In this document: in pieces, positions 38,717 to 41,421 of the stretch
Numbering within the stretch: position 1 is the stretch's first letter
Layout of the letters: every line of letters begins with the position of its first letter
DNA from: CAZHPR01 sp964534305
Lineage (GTDB): Bacteria; Patescibacteriota; Minisyncoccia; Phycocordibacterales; WO2-35-19
Direction of reading: 5' to 3'
NCBI GenBank assembly: GCA_964534305.1
Contig: CAZHPR010000007.1
Coordinates: forward strand, 1 to 41,421
Length of the DNA: 41,421 nucleotides
Made by a program: the position numbers and the translations under genes
Notes under the pieces: model-generated
The model's database searches: none
Told to the model about the DNA's origin: nothing
The model's input: only the letters and a program-made list of their open reading frames with translations

Positions 38717-39796
38717 ATGAAAAAAATAATAGCGATAAATATAGGTAGTAGAAGCAAGAAATACTCTTTTTTCGAAGATAACAAAGAGCTAGCCAAGCAA
38801 GAGTTTGGAACGGAGGTTGAGGATTCATTTAAAATATTTGTAAATTCTGTAGGAGATACTTCTCACGCCCTTATTGGTATAAGAGTAGTGGCTCCCGGTA
38901 AAATTTTTACAGAAAACAAAGAGATAGACGACGATTACTTACAAAAACTGATTGAGTCAAAAAAGATTGCCTCCCTACACACCGACCTTGTTGTAAAAGA
39001 GATTGAATATATAAAAAATAATTTTGCTGATCTAAAGATTTTCGCCATCTCCGATAGTAGTTTTCACAAAACCATAAGAGACGTTGCAAAAACCTATGCG
39101 ATCCCAAAAAATTTGGCTGAAGAGTACGGCATACAAAGACAGGGTTATCACGGTCTTTCTCTTTCATCTGTGGTAGATAGGATAAGAGAAGAATTTGGTA
39201 ATGTACCTGAGAGAATGATAGTTGCCCACCTCGGCGGCGGATCTTCTATCTCTGCACTAAGAGACGGGATATCCGTGGATACTTCTATGGGTTGGACACC
39301 CCTAGAGGGCATACCCATGACTGAGAGAGTTGGAGATATAGACCCTGGAATTCTCGCTTTTCTTGGTTATAAATTAAATAAAAATGGAGAAGAACTTCAA
39401 AAATTTCTCTCCGAGGAATGTGGTCTAGAAGCGGTAAGTCAGATAGATAAAGGTAATATCGTAGAACTGATAGAAGCTGAGAAAAGCGGCAACACCGAGG
39501 CTTCTCTTGCACTCGATATCTACTGCTACAAGATAAAAAAATACATTGGCGCAATGTCAGCTGTTCTTGGCGGTTGCGATCTGCTTGTATTTACTGGTAC
39601 GGTAGGTCTCCGCTCTAGTCCAATAAGAGAGAGGGTTGTCCAAAACTTAGAATACCTCTCTCTATCAATTGATACAGAAAAAAATAATTCTGTTTACGAA
39701 CCGACAAACATAGAATTCTTAGACAATAATAGAAAGGTTGCTGTTGTACCCATAGACGAAATGCACCAAATCGCCAAAGCGGTTGAAGGGGTTTAG
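38717..39796 (+). CDS. ackA: Acetate kinase, divergent
   Basis: Converts acetyl phosphate and ADP to acetate and ATP; 359 residues of the ASKHA fold. Family elements are IAINIGSRSKKYSFF (usual NxGSSSxK), DSSFHKT, GYHGLSL with the catalytic His, HLGGGSSISAL, WTPLEGIPMTERVGDIDPG with the active-site Arg, and GAMSAVLGGCDLLVF. The usual HRVVHGG is replaced by IRVVAPG and the GIGEN adenine loop by TVGLRSSP, so it is a distant member and could use propionate or another acyl phosphate. The phosphoketolase just upstream supports acetyl phosphate. An ATG at 38699 would add six residues and lies nearer the loop ribosome-binding site. Confidence 0.85.
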   Translation: MKKIIAINIGSRSKKYSFFEDNKELAKQEFGTEVEDSFKIFVNSVGDTSHALIGIRVVAPGKIFTENKEIDDDYLQKLIESKKIASLHTDLVVKEIEYIKNNFADLKIFAISDSSFHKTIRDVAKTYAIPKNLAEEYGIQRQGYHGLSLSSVVDRIREEFGNVPERMIVAHLGGGSSISALRDGISVDTSMGWTPLEGIPMTERVGDIDPGILAFLGYKLNKNGEELQKFLSEECGLEAVSQIDKGNIVELIEAEKSGNTEASLALDIYCYKIKKYIGAMSAVLGGCDLLVFTGTVGLRSSPIRERVVQNLEYLSLSIDTEKNNSVYEPTNIEFLDNNRKVAVVPIDEMHQIAKAVEGV

Positions 39797-40032
39797 TTAT
39801 TTTTCCATTTATAGATACCTCTTAAATTCAAAAAGAAGAAAACAATATTTGCAACAAAGCCAGGCAAGCTTCCAGCTAAAAAGCTAAATGTTGCCCAAGC
39901 CAAAGCAGACACAGCCCCAGCTCCAAAACCATACCATTTTTTATCTCCAAGATAATAGAGAGACCCGAAGGTTGTTATCATTCCAACCCAATCAACACCA
40001 TAATATTTACCAACATCAGAGAAAAAATCCAT
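39793..40032 (-). CDS. Small multi-pass membrane protein (79 aa)
   Basis: A 79-residue hydrophobic protein with about three membrane segments (around residues 13-28, 34-52 and 56-72) and a C-terminal basic end (RGIYKWKNN). The pattern ANIVFFFLNLRGIYKWK recalls the last helix of PnuC-type transporters, but the protein is far too short for PnuC and the likeness may be superficial. Its stop overlaps the ackA stop by four bases on the opposite strand. Function unknown. Confidence 0.65.
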   Translation of the reverse strand: MDFFSDVGKYYGVDWVGMITTFGSLYYLGDKKWYGFGAGAVSALAWATFSFLAGSLPGFVANIVFFFLNLRGIYKWKNN

Positions 40033-40081
40033 TATTCTTTAATTGTATCATAGAAAATATATAAAAAATAAAAGTAAACAG

Positions 40082-40154
40082 TGCGCGATAGAGGATTCGA
40101 ACCTCTGACCCTCTCAACGTCAATGAGATGCTCTACCAACTGAGCTAACCGCGC
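40082..40154 (-). tRNA. tRNA-Val (GAC anticodon), CCA not encoded
   Basis: Acceptor GCGCGGT pairs with ATCGCGC, discriminator A. The D-arm TAGCTCAGTTGGTAGAGCA, the anticodon loop TTGACGT (anticodon GAC, plus-strand 40119-40121) and the T-arm AGAGGTTCGAATCCTCT are canonical. CCA is not encoded, unlike in the two other tRNAs of the window. Confidence 0.96.
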
Positions 40155-40330
40155 GATTTTTGAACCACAAAAATCGTGTCGAAAGAAATATATTGGCGTA
40201 GCCTATAGATTTTTTCGACCTAATTTTAAGGAATGAAATGACTATAAAAATGCAGCGTCCTGAGTGAAGCGAAGGACCAGCATCTTTAACTAAGATATTA
40301 CACAAAAAACAATATTTTTCATAGTAAGAA
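40155..40330. other. Intergenic region with hairpins and a dispersed-type repeat
   Basis: No convincing gene is present. A perfect 8-base-pair hairpin GATTTTTG/CAAAAATC (40155-40175) lies directly 5' of tRNA-Val, then an imperfect hairpin GTCGAAA...TTTCGAC (about 40179-40219). At 40249-40286 the sequence GCGTCCTGAGTGAAGCGAAG with its continuation to CAGCATC resembles a widely dispersed bacterial intergenic repeat, as I remember it. Confidence 0.45.
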
Positions 40331-40332
40331 AA

Positions 40333-40354
40333 CGGCCCGTCCAAAGACAGGCCG
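40333..40354 (-). terminator. Terminator of the 40380-40631 gene
   Basis: On the minus strand CGGCCTGTC pairs with GACGGGCCG (one G-U pair) around TTTG, and TTTTCTT follows. It begins 26 bases after the stop codon. Confidence 0.85.
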
Positions 40355-40379
40355 ACCATAGAGAAAAACACGACACGAC

Positions 40380-40631
40380 TCAAAACTTGTTGAGTCTGAA
40401 ACGCGGTTGATTGTTGATAAAACCCTTACCGCCATGGACCTTGGAAAGCCCACAAAAATGACCTGGGGAGACAACCATCATATCCCCACCATCAACCTTC
40501 TCTGTTCTGACCCCCTTGGGTGCATGGGTCATTTCTAGAACAACTTTACCGTCGTCGGTACACCCACCTTCTACCAGCTTTTTCACCGGTATGAACGGTT
40601 TTCCGTTCCTTCCACCTGTCATTGAAGCCAA
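40380..40631 (-). CDS. Small orphan protein, Gly/Lys-rich (about 83 aa)
   Basis: Not recognised. A promoter with 17-base spacing lies upstream, and a strong GGAAGGAG sits six bases before a TTG at 40631, the preferred start; the next in-frame ATG (40622) is 15 bases from the site and the earlier TTG at 40649 precedes it. The product is rich in Gly, Lys and Val (GGRNGKPFIPVKKLVEGG, MMVVSPGHFCGLSK), without membrane segments, and looks like a small beta protein. A terminator follows. Its G+C is visibly above that of the neighbours, as in the other orphan short genes here. It is probably a real monocistronic gene of unknown role. Confidence 0.6.
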   Translation of the reverse strand: MASMTGGRNGKPFIPVKKLVEGGCTDDGKVVLEMTHAPKGVRTEKVDGGDMMVVSPGHFCGLSKVHGGKGFINNQPRFRLNKF

Positions 40632-40652
40632 AACAATCTCCTTCCGCAAAAA

Positions 40653-40681
40653 ATACTAACATTAAAAATATATTTGATCAA
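40653..40681 (-). promoter_or_regulatory. Promoter of the 40380-40631 gene
   Basis: On the minus strand TTGATC (40681-40676) and TAGTAT (40658-40653) are 17 bases apart. The -35 box overlaps the stop codon of the exonuclease-like gene upstream. Confidence 0.5.
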
Positions 40682-41229
40682 ATACTTTTATTCAATTTTT
40701 TGAACAGCTCGTAAGAGGTCATGGCACCATTGAGAGCCGTATGAGGCTCGGGTTCAGGAGGGATGCCGAAAAGATTGCAGGCAGTTTTGAGACTAAAACT
40801 ATCTTGGTTTTTGAGTCCCCTTTCCCATGCAAGAGTAAGCAGATCTAGCCTGTCATGATTCTCTCTTGTCGCCATCGGATTTTCTATCCCAAATTTTGCA
40901 AAAGATTCGTTGATAAACCCCCAATCAAAAGAAACATTATACGCACAGAACATACAATCTTTCGTCTTCTCTCCATACTCTTCCATTGCTTCCCTTAGGC
41001 TCACCGCCTCCTTCCAAGCTTCTTCGGTATATCCATTGTACAAAATCGCTTCTGGTACCGCCGTCTCAATATTTTCTGGCTTTACTTTCTTGCTCATCGT
41101 TTCCAATATCTCAAATGTATTTGGATCAAAGACAACAAGTCCAATTTCAATAATCTCGTGCCTACTTGGGATATCGCCCGTAGTCTCAATATCCGTTATA
41201 GCTATTTTTCTTTGACCCGCCTTCATCAT
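40678..41229 (-). CDS. DnaQ-like 3'-5' exonuclease fold lacking the last catalytic Asp
   Basis: A 183-residue protein of the DEDDh exonuclease family (DnaQ epsilon, RNase T and relatives). Exo I is ITDIETTG (Asp13, Glu15) and Exo II is NVSFD (Asn98, Asp102). In Exo III the His163 is present in PHTALNGAM, but the Asp normally five residues later is Gly168 (codon GGT, plus-strand 40726-40728; one base from GAT). A DEDDh enzyme without that Asp should be weak or inactive, so this is either a non-catalytic protein or a sequence error or variant. It stands alone; a TTG-started orphan gene follows. Confidence 0.88.
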   Translation of the reverse strand: MMKAGQRKIAITDIETTGDIPSRHEIIEIGLVVFDPNTFEILETMSKKVKPENIETAVPEAILYNGYTEEAWKEAVSLREAMEEYGEKTKDCMFCAYNVSFDWGFINESFAKFGIENPMATRENHDRLDLLTLAWERGLKNQDSFSLKTACNLFGIPPEPEPHTALNGAMTSYELFKKLNKSI

Positions 41230-41287
41230 TCTAGTATTTTTTATAATTGTTTTTTATAGTATATTGTTTTAGTAAAAATAAAACAAA

Positions 41288-41375
41288 GGAGGGTTCGCAT
41301 AGCGGTCTAGTGCGCTCGCTTGGAAAGCGGGTGTGGAGAAATCCACCAAGAGTTCGAATCTCTTACCCTCCGCCA
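41288..41375 (+). tRNA. tRNA-Ser (GGA anticodon), CCA encoded
   Basis: A class II tRNA: acceptor GGAGGGT/ACCCTCC, anticodon stem CTCGC/GCGGG with loop TTGGAAA (anticodon GGA, 41322-41324), a long variable arm (TGTGGAGAAATCCACC), a canonical T-arm, discriminator G and encoded CCA (41373-41375). Its 5' purine-rich end looks like a Shine-Dalgarno but is part of the acceptor stem. Confidence 0.97.
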
Positions 41376-41421
41376 AAAAATGAAATCGGGTTCGGATGCA
41401 AAAATATGGTCGGCACGAAGT

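Noticed and set aside
40120..40383. Minus-strand ORF of 87 codons
   Set aside because: It overlaps tRNA-Val, the terminator at 40333-40354 and a repeat, and has no plausible start site.
41380..41421. Open frame from ATG after tRNA-Ser to the window end
   Set aside because: Only 14 codons are visible (MKSGSDAKIWSARS); too short to judge.

Overview
The window looks like a chromosome segment of a Candidate Phyla Radiation (Patescibacteria) bacterium, most likely Parcubacteria/Paceibacteria, recovered as a metagenome scaffold. The support is the low G+C, small-genome style (dense, short operons, few regulators), the short ribosomal and translation proteins, a split transketolase, a phosphoketolase-acetate kinase route, a cobalamin-dependent (class II) ribonucleotide reductase, and many short orphan proteins. 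Taxonomy is inferred from gene content; no rRNA gene is present. Two 100-N gaps (11366-11465 and 17507-17606) are each flanked by identical 55-base copies. They are almost certainly scaffolding artefacts, and the real sequence is continuous once 155 bases are removed at each.

Layout. 1-7.5 kb: thrS, a small orphan gene, gyrB, a single-chain mitochondrial-type phenylalanyl-tRNA synthetase, a membrane glycosyltransferase and a membrane-anchored thioredoxin-fold protein. 7.5-11.1 kb: a minus-strand translation cluster rpmE-prfA-rpsB-tsf followed by a membrane protein, tRNA-Thr and a small gene. 11.1-11.56 kb: a highly structured, unassigned non-coding RNA candidate with a consensus promoter. 11.7-15.6 kb: a coiled-coil/lytic transglycosylase, ribosomal protein bL25 and a GlcD-type FAD oxidoreductase. 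15.6-22.3 kb: central carbon metabolism (fba, pfkB kinase, split transketolase, Rpe-like protein, rpiB, gap). 22.4-26.5 kb: ribonucleotide reductase, DUF192, RRM and YceI proteins. 26.7-28.7 kb: ribosomal protein S1, a 42-residue membrane peptide and an orphan gene broken by an in-frame TAG. 28.8-34.3 kb: pth and lepB from back-to-back promoters, a degenerate HisRS-like protein, rpsU, ybeY, ftsA, ftsZ. 34.3-41.4 kb: a four-helix-bundle gene flanked by inverted repeats, trxB, a CAP protein, xfp-ackA, small proteins, tRNA-Val, a DnaQ-like protein lacking its last catalytic Asp, and tRNA-Ser.

Metabolic reading. fba, the PfkB kinase and gap give part of glycolysis. Transketolase, RpiB and the Rpe-like protein interconvert pentose phosphates. 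Xfp splits xylulose-5-P to acetyl-P plus glyceraldehyde-3-P, and AckA turns acetyl-P into acetate and ATP: a fermentative, bifid-shunt-like energy route.

Expression style. Many transcription-unit heads have a -10 box ending 4-10 bases before the ATG and no Shine-Dalgarno, so leaderless mRNAs are probably common. Several orphan small genes instead have strong Shine-Dalgarno sites, often with GTG or TTG starts. A GC-rich palindromic repeat family (at least five units) sits in intergenic gaps.

No CRISPR array, insertion sequence or prophage was seen.
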